Source: Paenibacillus sp. (GTDB lineage Bacteria; Bacillota; Bacilli; Paenibacillales; NBRC-103111). Taken from it: a stretch of DNA of 64,000 bases. Of this stretch, positions 35,288-43,668 are shown one piece after another. The stretch is taken from the NCBI GenBank assembly GCA_031180825.1, contig JAPSLM010000005.1, positions 1 through 64,000 on the forward strand. The letters run 5' to 3'. Both the position numbers and the translations under genes were made by a program. The notes beneath the pieces are model-generated. The model was not told the origin of the DNA. It did not search any database and saw only the letters and a list, made by a program, of their open reading frames with translations. Each line of letters starts with the position of its first letter. Position 1 is the first letter of the stretch.

Positions 35288-35392
35288 TTCGGCGGGCGAG
35301 ATGCGGAGCTTTTTCGACGCGGGATTATAATCCGGGGCTTCTGCGAATACAGTAGTAACACAACCTTTGGTTCGAAAGGGGACCCGAGCGAC

Positions 35393-35941
35393 GTGAAGAA
35401 GCCGAGCCATTTCGTGTATCGAAACGCGAGATACGGATTTACCCTCCGTTTCCCGGCGTGGTGGAGGACGTACGCGGTCATCGACCGGCGGAGACGGAGC
35501 CGCGATACGGAGTACGAGCTGCATTTCCGGTTCAAGTACAAGGGCAAAGTATACGAGGATGCGCTGGCCATTCTGGTGTACTGCATGACGCGCCAGGAAT
35601 GGATCCGCGAAGGCTACGGCGATTCGCCGCTCGTCTTCCTCGCGGAACACGGCGGCCGCGTGTTCGCTTACAGGACGCCCGAGGAGCTTCCGGAAGCCTT
35701 CTACGATCCGAAGACGAACGACTACGATTACAAAAAGTATGGAGCGGCCATCCGTTTGCTCAAACGAATGGTCAATCAGGACGCTTCCCGCATCGCCGGT
35801 TCGATCCGCTTCCTGCCCCAGGCGAACACGGCCCGCTCGGTTCCTTACCGTGCAAAGCACGTTTGTACCGACCGGACCGGGGCCAACGGCAAACGGCGCC
35901 GCCGGCACGGGAACAAGCGCCCCGCTCCCCGCCCCCATTGA
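35393..35941 (+). CDS. 182-aa protein of unknown function
   Basis: The GTG start has GAAAGGGG about 11 nt upstream. The N-terminal FVYRNARYGFTLRFPAWWRTYAVID resembles the start of PsbP-like or DUF-type extracellular domains (YGFxLxxPxxW), but there is no signal peptide. A central mixed-charge region precedes a very basic tail (NGKRRRRHGNKRPAPRPH). Family and role are not recognised. Codon use looks native. Confidence 0.65.
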   Translation: MKKPSHFVYRNARYGFTLRFPAWWRTYAVIDRRRRSRDTEYELHFRFKYKGKVYEDALAILVYCMTRQEWIREGYGDSPLVFLAEHGGRVFAYRTPEELPEAFYDPKTNDYDYKKYGAAIRLLKRMVNQDASRIAGSIRFLPQANTARSVPYRAKHVCTDRTGANGKRRRRHGNKRPAPRPH

Positions 35942-36121
35942 ACCATTCGCCGGCCGGCGCCTTCCTCCCAAGGTCCCGGCCGGTTTTATTGTGGTCACAG
36001 GCGGGTAAGGGTTCGTAAGAAAGCCTCCGCTCTTCCCGCTGCGCAACATTCGGACGAAGGCGTACGTCCATTACGTTACACACACCCTGCCCGGTTCACC
36101 GGACGAAAGGAAGTGACGACG

Positions 36122-36862
36122 ATGGCTTGGCGTTTGCTGTTGTGCCTGCTGCTGCTCATACTGCCCGCCTGCAATGCCAAAACAACCCCATGGAAGCCGG
36201 GAAATACCGTTATCGATTGGGTGGATTTCGTCAAGCTGAACGGAAAGGAATATAGAGGAGTCTATGAAGCGGTGGCCGCCTCCCCGGACGCAGTAACGGA
36301 TGAGGCCGTCGGCACCGTGAAATTCAGGGTCGAGGGAGCCGTCACCAATCCGAGCTATATGACAAAGGATGGAGATGCGGCATTTTTGCAGGAAGGCACG
36401 CGCCTTTACGCCGTCAAAGGGTACCCGGACCATTCGCTGATTGCCGCCAAGGCGGACAACGAAGCGGGCGGCTACAAGCTGTACAGCGCCAGAAACGCGG
36501 ATGGCAAGTTTGCCCATACCTGGAGCTACAAGGACCTTCCCGCCGAGCGGGTGACACGCATCGACGTGTATGTCTACTCCAGACAAGCGGGAGCCTGGCA
36601 GCGGTTCCGTTCGCTCGAAAGAGCCGACGCCGGGCTGTTCATGGAGCTGCTCCGACACGGGCAAAAGAAAGAAAACTACCGGCCGGCCGTAACCGGCGGA
36701 GACCCGAAGGAGTATTGCATCGTGTTTCAGACCGGAGAGCCGGTCGCCCATCGGCAAAGCTTGTTCCGCGATGACAGCAACTACTACTTCCATCCGTCGG
36801 ATACAGAGGTGCTGCCGGAGGAAATCGGGCGGTTCTTGACGCCGCGTATGCCGCAGTCGTGA
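36122..36862 (+). CDS. Putative lipoprotein of unknown function
   Basis: The signal peptide MAWRLLLCLLLLILPACNAK has a lipobox LPAC (Cys near residue 17), so the mature protein is probably membrane-anchored outside the cell. The remaining about 230 aa are soluble with no recognised domain. ATG 36122 is preferred over GTG 36113 because AAAGGAAG then has proper spacing. Its terminator follows at 36912. Confidence 0.7.
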   Translation: MAWRLLLCLLLLILPACNAKTTPWKPGNTVIDWVDFVKLNGKEYRGVYEAVAASPDAVTDEAVGTVKFRVEGAVTNPSYMTKDGDAAFLQEGTRLYAVKGYPDHSLIAAKADNEAGGYKLYSARNADGKFAHTWSYKDLPAERVTRIDVYVYSRQAGAWQRFRSLERADAGLFMELLRHGQKKENYRPAVTGGDPKEYCIVFQTGEPVAHRQSLFRDDSNYYFHPSDTEVLPEEIGRFLTPRMPQS

Positions 36863-36911
36863 CAAGCGTTCCCGAGAAATTTCGCGTTTTCCGGCCCCGG
36901 GCATCGGCCTC

Positions 36912-36950
36912 AAAAGCAGTCCGTCCTTTCTAGGAACGGCCCTGCTTTTT
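36912..36950. terminator. Bidirectional terminator
   Basis: AAAAGCAGTCCGTCCT... pairs with ...AGGAACGGCCCTGCTTTTT, with T-runs on both strands. It lies between the convergent lipoprotein and coiled-coil genes; the stop of the latter is inside it. Confidence 0.75.
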
Positions 36951-37325
36951 GCGGCCGTACGTTCTCACTCGGGAAAGCGTTGGCTCCTCCGGCGCGGGCG
37001 GGGCTGTAACGGATTTCGCGGCAGCGGCTTCCCGCACTTTCCAATCGCCTGCCGCGAACGTCCCGGGGATGCCCTCGCCGCGATCAAGCGCTTCGTATGC
37101 GGAGCAGCTTTCCAGCCGAAGCTCCAGCTGCTCTACCCGTTCGATAAGCCGGGCGACCGTCAAATCCAGCCGGGCCGTTTCGAGCCGCAGCCGTTCCAGC
37201 TCGGACTCTATTTCGCTTTCCGGCTCCGCGCGCCCGTCGCTTCCCGGCCCGATTTCTTCAGGGCTATGCGTCAATGCTTCAAGCTCCTGCGGCGACAATA
37301 AGCTTTTCAGGTCCTTTCCTGCCAT
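36930..37325 (-). CDS. 131-aa coiled-coil protein of unknown function
   Basis: The chosen ATG (MAGKDLKSLLSPQELEALTHS) has GGAGG about 10 nt upstream; the longer track start at 37481 has no ribosome site. Residues about 40-80 form a clear heptad-type coiled coil (SELERLRLETARLDLTVARLIERVEQLELRLE). The tail is basic. The N-terminal LSPQELEAL is reminiscent of FliM/FliN starts, but no flagellar genes are near. Function is unknown. Confidence 0.65.
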   Translation of the reverse strand: MAGKDLKSLLSPQELEALTHSPEEIGPGSDGRAEPESEIESELERLRLETARLDLTVARLIERVEQLELRLESCSAYEALDRGEGIPGTFAAGDWKVREAAAAKSVTAPPAPEEPTLSRVRTYGRKKQGRS

Positions 37326-37569
37326 TTCACTTCCGCCTCCTTGGATTTGCCTTAACGCGATTATACCTTTGGACGCGACGTGCCGAGCTAAAGTTACACC
37401 CGATTTCCCATTATTGTAAATAAATAAAAACGACATGTCCGGACAAAACGACAACTTCCGTCCGGCCCCGGATATGGGCATCGCGATTATTTCCTCGTTA
37501 TGGAAATTCGAAAAAAAGTTAGACTTTTCATCCCATTTTTTCCATTACTAAAAAACGGGACCTGCAAAA

Positions 37570-37599
37570 AAAGGAATTGTGTTGATTTTTGACGAATGT
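37570..37599 (+). promoter_or_regulatory. Sigma-H-like promoter of the PAS kinase gene
   Basis: AAAGGAATT (37570-37578), 12 nt, then GACGAATGT (37591-37599) fits the sigma-H pattern RnAGGAwWW - N11-12 - RnnGAATww with one weak position. It ends 37 nt before the kinase ATG. Sigma-H drives early-sporulation kinase genes such as kinA in B. subtilis. Confidence 0.6.
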
Positions 37600-37636
37600 T
37601 AACTTTCAGCCTAAAAAAGTGGAGGGAGTCTCATTC

Positions 37637-39469
37637 ATGAACGATTTGCTCGCATCGCCCTTCGTCCCGGAGCAGTTGAAGACCAAAGCGGATGGGACTT
37701 TTTCACGAATGCTTGTCGATCTGGCGCTGAAAAGCTTCGCCAGCCCCCACACCGGCTCCCTCCTGCTCGATCAGGACTGCAACCTGCTGATGGCCGGCGA
37801 ATCGCTCGCCAAGAAGCTAGGTTACAGGACGGAAGAACTGGAGCGGATGAATCTTCAGACCTTGGTGCATCCCGGAGAGCTTCTCTTGTGCATGCACCAT
37901 ATGAGCCAGCTCGTTTCGGGCCAGCTCCCCCATTACGAAACCGAGATGCGCTGGCAAAGCGCGGACGGACAAGCCTTATGGATGAGCGTTTATGCGGTCG
38001 AGCTTAAGGACGGCAGCGGCGGGCCAGCTTACATATACATGCAAACCCAGGATATCACCGCACAAAAGGAAGCCGAAGGAGCGCTTCAGGAATCGCTCAT
38101 CCGCATGACCTCCATGCTCGAAACGATTGCCGACGCTTATATGATGCTGAACCGAAGCGGAGAGCTCGTCTATGTGAACCGCAACGCCGAGCAGCTCCTG
38201 CAGCTCAGTCGGGAAGATATGCTCGGACACGGCATTCGCGGCACGGTGCCGGAGTGGCTTGGCACAGGCTTCTACAAAGCATGCTGGAGGGCGATAGAAG
38301 AAGCGGTTCCCGTCTTTTATCACGATTATTATCCATTGGTCAAAAAGTGGCTGGAAGTCAGCTGCTATCCGTGCAAGCCCGGCTTGTCCGTCTTTATCCG
38401 GGATATTACCCGGCATAAGGAGCAGGAAGAGACGCTTCGCGCGACCAAGCAGCAGCTTGATTCCATGATTGAGCACGCAGTGGATACCATTGCGATTCTC
38501 GATGCAGACCTTCGGCTGACCAAGGTGAACAAAGCGTTCATCGACTTATTCGGCTATAGCGAAGAGGAGCTCATCGGCGAACGTCCGCCCAACGTGCCGG
38601 AAGAGCTGTGGATCGAGTCGGAGCTGCTGTTCCGCAAGGCGCTGCAGGGCAAGCAAATCTCCAGCTTTGAAACGGCGCGCAGGCGCAAGGACGGCACGCC
38701 GCTCGATATGAGTCTCACGATCTCGCCCGTCGTCGGCAAGGATCAGGACATTACCGGGATCTGTATTATCGGGCGGGATATCAGCCAGAACAAGGCGACG
38801 GAGGAGCTGCTCCGCAACTCGGAGAAGCTGTCGGTCGCCGGGCAGCTCGCCGCCGGTATTGCCCATGAAATCCGCAATCCGCTAACCTCGCTGAAAGGTT
38901 TTACGCAGTTTATGAAGACGGCCGGGTATTATAAGGAGCAGTACTTGGATATCATGTCGTCGGAGCTGACGCGCATCGAGCACATCATCAGCGAAATGCT
39001 GCTGCTGGCCAAGCCGAGAGCAGCCATATTTCATTACAAGCAGATTGGACCCATTCTCGCGGACGTTCTCTCCCTCCTGGAAGCGCAAGCGAATCTGAAC
39101 AGCGTCAGCTTCAAAACGCGGATCAAACCGGACCTGCCGGCGGTTCGCTGTGAGGAAAATCAACTGAAGCAGCTGTTCATCAATATCGTGAAGAACGCCG
39201 TCGAAGCGATGCCGCTGGGCGGAACCGTGGAGATTGCAGCGGCCTTGGCCGAGCCGGGGATGCTGGCGATCACTTTCCGGGACGAGGGCGACGGCATTCC
39301 CGCCGAGCTGCTTCAGCGGATCAGCGAGCCCTTCTATACAACGAAAGAAAACGGCTCGGGTCTCGGTCTGATGGTCAGCCAAAAAATCGTCACCGAGCAT
39401 AAAGGCCGCATGGCCATCGCAAGCGAGGCCGGCGTAGGAACGACCGTGACGGTAACGTTACCGGTTTAA
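37637..39469 (+). CDS. Multi-PAS sensor histidine kinase (sporulation-kinase type)
   Basis: A soluble 610-aa kinase. Three PAS-type modules are visible (about 25-150, 160-270, 280-400; e.g. GYRTEELERMNLQTLVHPGE and LTKVNKAFIDLFGYSEEELIGERP). HisKA (AAGIAHEIRNPLTSLKGFTQFM) and HATPase (NIVKNAVEAMPLGGTVEI, FRDEGDGIPAEL, GSGLGLMVSQKIVTEHKG) domains follow. HEIRNPLTSLKGF is the form found in KinA/KinE-type phosphorelay kinases. There are no membrane helices. ATG 37637 follows GGAGGG. With the sigma-H-like promoter this suggests input to Spo0F. Confidence 0.9.
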   Translation: MNDLLASPFVPEQLKTKADGTFSRMLVDLALKSFASPHTGSLLLDQDCNLLMAGESLAKKLGYRTEELERMNLQTLVHPGELLLCMHHMSQLVSGQLPHYETEMRWQSADGQALWMSVYAVELKDGSGGPAYIYMQTQDITAQKEAEGALQESLIRMTSMLETIADAYMMLNRSGELVYVNRNAEQLLQLSREDMLGHGIRGTVPEWLGTGFYKACWRAIEEAVPVFYHDYYPLVKKWLEVSCYPCKPGLSVFIRDITRHKEQEETLRATKQQLDSMIEHAVDTIAILDADLRLTKVNKAFIDLFGYSEEELIGERPPNVPEELWIESELLFRKALQGKQISSFETARRRKDGTPLDMSLTISPVVGKDQDITGICIIGRDISQNKATEELLRNSEKLSVAGQLAAGIAHEIRNPLTSLKGFTQFMKTAGYYKEQYLDIMSSELTRIEHIISEMLLLAKPRAAIFHYKQIGPILADVLSLLEAQANLNSVSFKTRIKPDLPAVRCEENQLKQLFINIVKNAVEAMPLGGTVEIAAALAEPGMLAITFRDEGDGIPAELLQRISEPFYTTKENGSGLGLMVSQKIVTEHKGRMAIASEAGVGTTVTVTLPV

Positions 39470-39488
39470 AGCATGTAAGCGCCTGACT

Positions 39489-39532
39489 CAAGCAAAGGCT
39501 CCTTTATCCGTCGATAAGGGAGCCTTTGCTTG
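39489..39532. terminator. Bidirectional terminator
   Basis: CAAGCAAAGGCTCC-TTATC and GATAA-GGGAGCCTTTGCTTG form a long near-perfect stem with a 4-nt loop between the convergent kinase and acetyltransferase genes. Confidence 0.75.
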
Positions 39533-39553
39533 TGCGCCAATGTCCGGGCCGTT

Positions 39554-40006
39554 CTAAACCTTGTATCTCGCTTCCTTCTCCCCTTCGATGATCCGGCCGG
39601 TCGGCACAAAACCGACGCGCTCGTACAGCTTCCCGGCCGCCTCATTGTCCGGCGCATAGCTGATGACGATCTCGGGGCTGCAATCCTCCTGGCGCCTGAT
39701 CAGTTCCAAGCCCATCCGAATCGCAGCCTCGCCGTAGCCCCGGCCCTGAAACCTTTTGTCGATCATCAGCCGTACGATCCAGTACAGCCCGTCGTCCGGG
39801 TCCCTGCCGTACATGAAAAAGCCGACCATCGTATCCTCGTGATAAATGGAAAGCGGCGTGTACGTTTTATCGTAGGCGGCTTGAATAATCGAATACCAGT
39901 TGGGAGCCACCATCTTCCGCTGCTCCTCCTTCACCTCCAGCTTCACGCAATCTTCCCAATTATCTTCATTGATGGGTTCGAATCTTATCGTCGGTACGTT
40001 CCTCAA
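39554..40006 (-). CDS. GNAT acetyltransferase (BltD/spermidine-acetyltransferase-like)
   Basis: A 150-aa GNAT-fold enzyme. The acetyl-CoA binding loop is RFQGRGYGEAAIRMGLELI; the C-terminal APDNEAAGKLYERVGFVPTGR is typical. The N-terminal TIRFEPINEDNWEDCVKLEVKEEQ and the MYGRDPDDGLYWIVRLMID segment resemble Bacillus BltD-type polyamine acetyltransferases, but the substrate cannot be fixed from sequence. GAGGAAGC lies upstream of the ATG. Confidence 0.87.
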   Translation of the reverse strand: MRNVPTIRFEPINEDNWEDCVKLEVKEEQRKMVAPNWYSIIQAAYDKTYTPLSIYHEDTMVGFFMYGRDPDDGLYWIVRLMIDKRFQGRGYGEAAIRMGLELIRRQEDCSPEIVISYAPDNEAAGKLYERVGFVPTGRIIEGEKEARYKV

Positions 40007-40085
40007 TGCGCTTCCTCCTCGCGTTGGACTATACCCCCATCATACGGGAAGCGCTGCCGGAAGCGTAGGGAAGATTCGAGTATAA

Positions 40086-40420
40086 GCTATTTTTTCGGTT
40101 TTAACGGTTGAGATACGCAGGAGTCTGGAGGTTTATGTAAAACACCAATTTATTGTAATATTTGGCTTACATATCGTTGTTCTGCGCGGACGCTGCGTCT
40201 AAAGAGGTTTCGGCGGAGGGAGCGTCGCTCCGTTTTCTCAAGCTCCGGCATTCGTTGCCAAACACGGCTTCCTGTGCTTTTCATCATGATCGCCGCTTCC
40301 CCAAGCTTCGTCGCCCGCGGAATACCATATTTATCCGCCTGAAAGGGATGACCTGTACCTCCCCTTCAACTTATGCTATGATAAACTTCGTGATTTCTCA
40401 GGGAGAGGCGGACTAGAGGC
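40086..40420. other. Intergenic region with palindrome and tdk promoter
   Basis: About 335 bp. It holds an imperfect AT-rich palindrome (TATGTAA...TTACATA, 40134-40173, with inner CCAA/TTGG) and a short GGAGCGTCGCTCC repeat. A likely tdk promoter with extended -10 TGCTATGAT (40374-40382) lies about 40 nt before tdk. The 84-aa track ORF here has no support. Confidence 0.5.
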
Positions 40421-41002
40421 GTGGCCAAGCTATATTTTCGTTACGGAACGATGAACAGCGGCAAGTCGATCGAAGTACTGCGCGTCGCACACAATTACGA
40501 GGAGCAAGGCAAGAAAGTGCTGCTCTTCACCCCTGCGGTGGATGACCGGGACGGCGTGGGCGTCGTCGCTTCCCGCATCGGGATGAAGAAGGACGGCATC
40601 GTCATTGACGACAGCCTCGACATGATCGGAATGGCGGCGGCCGAGCGGCCGAACTGCATTCTGATCGACGAAGCGCAGTTTCTGAACAAGCAGCAGGTGC
40701 TGCAGCTCACGGAAATCGCGGATACGCTCGGCATTCCCGTCATCGCGTACGGGCTGCGGGCGGATTTTCTCGGCCAGCTGTTCGAGGGCAGCTATCATCT
40801 GTTTGCGCTGGCGGACAAAATCGAGGAAATCAAGACGGTCTGCTGGTACTGCGACCGCAAAGCGACGATGAACATGCGCCTTGCCGACGGCAAGCCGGTA
40901 TTCGAGGGCGCGCAGATTCAAATCGGCGGCAACGAAAGCTACTTGCCGGTATGCCGCAAATGCTACTCCATGCAAAAGAACCAAACGCAACCCCATTCAT
41001 GA
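40421..41002 (+). CDS. tdk: Thymidine kinase (type II)
   Basis: Thymidine kinase phosphorylates thymidine to dTMP in nucleotide salvage. The P-loop GTMNSGKS (residues 9-16) and the Walker B/acid segment ILIDEAQFL are present, followed by YGLRADFLGQLFEGS (substrate lasso region). A zinc site is formed by CWYCDRKA and CRKC. At 193 aa it has normal length. It starts with GTG 40421 after GGGAGAGGCGG. Confidence 0.96.
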   Translation: MAKLYFRYGTMNSGKSIEVLRVAHNYEEQGKKVLLFTPAVDDRDGVGVVASRIGMKKDGIVIDDSLDMIGMAAAERPNCILIDEAQFLNKQQVLQLTEIADTLGIPVIAYGLRADFLGQLFEGSYHLFALADKIEEIKTVCWYCDRKATMNMRLADGKPVFEGAQIQIGGNESYLPVCRKCYSMQKNQTQPHS

Positions 41003-41006
41003 ATAC

Positions 41007-41045
41007 AAAAACGGAGCGAAGCGCCTCGACGCCTTGCTCCGTTTT
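41007..41045. terminator. Bidirectional terminator after tdk
   Basis: AAAACGGAGC and GCTCCGTTTT form a stem with flanking A/T runs between convergent tdk and the aminopeptidase gene. Confidence 0.75.
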
Positions 41046-41050
41046 CCGTT

Positions 41051-42289
41051 TTAGACGGGCAGCGCCCAGTTGCCGTTGCGGAATACCGGCTCCCGTACGC
41101 CGTCCTGCGTAACTCCGTCGATGTTCATGTCGGCCGAGCCGATCATGAAATCGACGTGCACCAGACTGCTGTTCGCCCCATGCCGGGACAGCTCCTCTTC
41201 CTTCATCTCCGTGCCGCCGTCCAGATTGACCGGGTACGCTTGTCCGAGAGCAAGATGGCTTGACGCATTCTCGTCGAACAGCGTGTTGTAAAAGATCAGA
41301 TTCGTATTGGAGATCGGAGATTCGTGCGGAACCAGGGCGACCTCGCCAAGCTTGCGCGCTCCCTCATCCGTCGCAAGCAGACGCTCCAGGATCTCGTAGC
41401 CTTGGTCCGCCGAGAAATCGACGACTTTGCCGTTCTTGAACGTCAGGCTGAATCCGTCGATTAGCTGGCCTCCGTGATTAAGCGGCTTCGTGCTGCGGAC
41501 CACGCCGTTGACACCGTCCTGCCGGGGCATCGTGAATACTTCCTCCGTCGGCAGATTCGGGTTGAAAAGAACGTCCTTGGCGTTCTCTTTCGCGCCGCCG
41601 AGCCAGACGTGCTTCTCCGGCAGGTCCACGGTCAGGCTCGTGCCCGACGCTTCGTAGACGAGCTGCTTGTACCGTTTCTCGTTCAAGTAGCTTACGGTCC
41701 GGGCCAGACGGGCATTATGCTCCTTCCAGGCTTCGACCGGGTCGTCCGCGTTCACGCGGGTCGCTTCGAAAATACGCTCCCACAGGGCATCGAGAGCAGC
41801 CTCCGGCGAGAGCTCGGGAAAAATTTTCAACGCCCATTCCGGGGTTGCGTAAGCCATCAGCGTCCAAGACGCGCGGTGCGCCATCAGCTGGCTGCGGTAC
41901 CCTTTCAATGCGGTAGAAGCTGTCTTGTTCGCCGTAGAGACCCGCTCCGGATCGACGTCCTGGAGCAGGTCCGGATTCGGCCCGTAAAATTGAATAAAGG
42001 CCGCATCGTTCTCCGCCAGCTCCTGAAGGCCTTGCGCCTTCCACATCGGAAATTCGTGAAACGCTTCCATCGGCGCCATCTTGTATTTGATCCGCGTCAG
42101 TTCCTCGTCGTTCCATTCGACCATGACGTTTTTCGCGCCGGCCTCATAAGCCTTGACGGCGACAAGCCGGACCAGCTCCGCGGCGGCGACCGGGGCCATA
42201 ACGACCACCGTTTGTCCCTGCTGTACATTGGCGCCTACCCGAACGGCCAGCGTTGCATATTTCTCCAGTTTTTGGGCAAATGTGCTCAT
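41051..42289 (-). CDS. M29-family aminopeptidase
   Basis: A 412-aa metallo-aminopeptidase (AmpS/aminopeptidase T family). Characteristic parts are FAQKLEKYATLAVRVGANVQQGQTVVV, VMVEWNDEELTRIKY, DVLFNPNLPTEEVFTMPRQDGVNG, LGEVALVPHESPISNTNLIFYNTLFDENASSHLALGQAYP and NSSLVHVDFMIGSADMNIDG. These hold the Glu, His and Asp metal ligands. The track start at 42580 runs through an unrelated small ORF. ATG 42289 has GGAGG 6 nt upstream and gives the normal N-terminus. Confidence 0.94.
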   Translation of the reverse strand: MSTFAQKLEKYATLAVRVGANVQQGQTVVVMAPVAAAELVRLVAVKAYEAGAKNVMVEWNDEELTRIKYKMAPMEAFHEFPMWKAQGLQELAENDAAFIQFYGPNPDLLQDVDPERVSTANKTASTALKGYRSQLMAHRASWTLMAYATPEWALKIFPELSPEAALDALWERIFEATRVNADDPVEAWKEHNARLARTVSYLNEKRYKQLVYEASGTSLTVDLPEKHVWLGGAKENAKDVLFNPNLPTEEVFTMPRQDGVNGVVRSTKPLNHGGQLIDGFSLTFKNGKVVDFSADQGYEILERLLATDEGARKLGEVALVPHESPISNTNLIFYNTLFDENASSHLALGQAYPVNLDGGTEMKEEELSRHGANSSLVHVDFMIGSADMNIDGVTQDGVREPVFRNGNWALPV

Positions 42290-42378
42290 TAAGATTCCTC
42301 CAAAAATGAAAGGTTGTCCTACCTTCCCAGTATAACGGTTTACGCCGCATTTTACCAAATGGTGTATTCCGCCACAGC

Positions 42379-42406
42379 AAAAAAACCAGCCGCGAACGGC
42401 TGGCTG
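42379..42406 (-). terminator. Terminator after the 30-aa ORF
   Basis: The minus strand has CCAGCCG, loop TTCG, CGGCTGG, TTTTTTT. This is a textbook intrinsic terminator with a stable UUCG tetraloop, directly downstream of the small ORF at 42421-42513. Confidence 0.85.
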
Positions 42407-42420
42407 CGAGTTCATTCCCG

Positions 42421-42513
42421 TTATTTTTTCGTTTTGGATTCTGCCACTTCCGAGTCCCGGTTGTTGCCGGGCTGGGACTTTTTGCCGTTGTTGTTGGCAT
42501 TGTCTCGGGACAT
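42421..42513 (-). CDS. 30-aa hydrophilic peptide
   Basis: This ORF is not listed in the track. It reads MSRDNANNNGKKSQPGNNRD followed by SEVAESKTKK and a stop. GAAGGAGG lies 7 nt before the ATG, and a strong terminator begins 15 nt after the stop. Composition (Asn, Lys, Ser, no hydrophobics) is like minor spore SASPs, but I do not recognise a specific family. The flanking signals argue it is a real gene. Confidence 0.65.
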   Translation of the reverse strand: MSRDNANNNGKKSQPGNNRDSEVAESKTKK

Positions 42514-42591
42514 GGGGACGCCTCCTTCCGGGATTTGGGATTCGCCCGTAGTGTGTCCGATCCTCCCGGTAGCCATACATGAAAGCTTACG

Positions 42592-43619
42592 CTATGCCCA
42601 CTCCGTCAACAAGCGGTCAATTAACCGCACGAGATCGGCGGCCCGGTTCGGCGCGTCTGCCGCCCCGTTCAGCAGATCGAGCAGTGCGATCAGATCGGCC
42701 AGCTTGGACTTCAGCTTCCACCGCTCGGGCAGCACGCCGCCCTCCTGCACATACCCGTGAATAAAATAACGCTCGAACTCGGAGCCCGGCGGTTCATAGC
42801 GAAGCATATTGCCGACGTCCACCAGCGGCGGGCCGGCAAAGGCAAACTCCCAATCCAGCACAGCCGTTACCTCATACCCACCGAGCCGTCCGGCGCCAGC
42901 AGCACGTTCCGCCCGTTAAAGTCGGAATGGATCAAGGGGTACGCCCTCGGCTGCTCCTCCAACCGTCCGCCGTGGCGTCTGCACAGCGCCCATAACGCTT
43001 CGGTCCGGCGGGGACCGAGCAGGCGGCCGGCCTCGCCGCGCATCAAGCTCTGCACCGCGAAGCCGGCGAACATCGCTTCGTCCAGCCGCATCGGCGTGCG
43101 GATCTCCAGCTCCGGGCCGAAGAGGCCGGCGGCCGGAAAGCGGAAGGCATGCACGCGCGCCAGCGTTCTCCCGAGCGCTGCCGCCGCGGAAGCGAGCTCT
43201 TCTTGAGAGGCGGTCCGCCGCAGGGACGACAGCAGTTCCCCGTCATGCCACTCGAGCAATGCCCAGGGCCGGGAAAAGCGGGTACACGAGGCATCCGTGT
43301 AGAGGAAGGCCGGAACCGGAACCGCGGGCCGGATCAGCCAGGCAATAGCCTCCTCCTTGCGGAGCACGTCCGCATCGCCCCGATAAATGCGGAGTACATA
43401 CGGCCGTTCTTCTCCGCGCATGCGGATTTTATAATTCGAATTGCTCAGCCCTGCGCCGAGCGTCTGCGCTAATTCGACGGATCTTCCGGTGAACGCCGGC
43501 TCCAGCAGCCCGTTCAGCTGCGCCAGGCTTAAGCGTACGAACGGCTCTCCCCGCTCCCAGCCGGCTTTCTCCCCCTACCCGTCCTCTCCTGCCGCAGCGT
43601 TCTGCCACGAGTCTTCCAT
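42592..43619 (-). pseudogene. Disrupted APH/choline-kinase-family phosphotransferase
   Basis: Two track ORFs (42867..43421 and 42592..42861) are halves of one kinase-like protein. The first contains WLIRPAVPVPAFLYTD, WALLEWHDGELL and the catalytic loop LIHSDFNGRNVLL. The second begins LDWEFAFAGPPLVDVGNML, the metal-binding DxE motif that normally follows within about 20 residues. A frameshift near 42878 separates them (GSVG / YEVTAVLDWEF). Upstream, the frame continues back through GLSNSNYKIRM to an ATG at 43619 but meets a TAG after MEDSWQNAAAGEDG. Two lesions point to a decayed gene, unless they are sequence errors. Confidence 0.75.
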
Positions 43620-43668
43620 GCCGCCACGGCTCCTCTCCCCTTAAGTGCTCCGGCGCGGATCGGGTGCC

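Noticed and set aside
40162-40416. 84-aa plus ORF before tdk
   Set aside because: No ribosome site; it overlaps the likely tdk promoter and has no coherent domain.
42867-42880. Programmed frameshifting in the APH-like gene
   Set aside because: No slippery heptamer or downstream structure is evident, and the gene also has an upstream in-frame stop.
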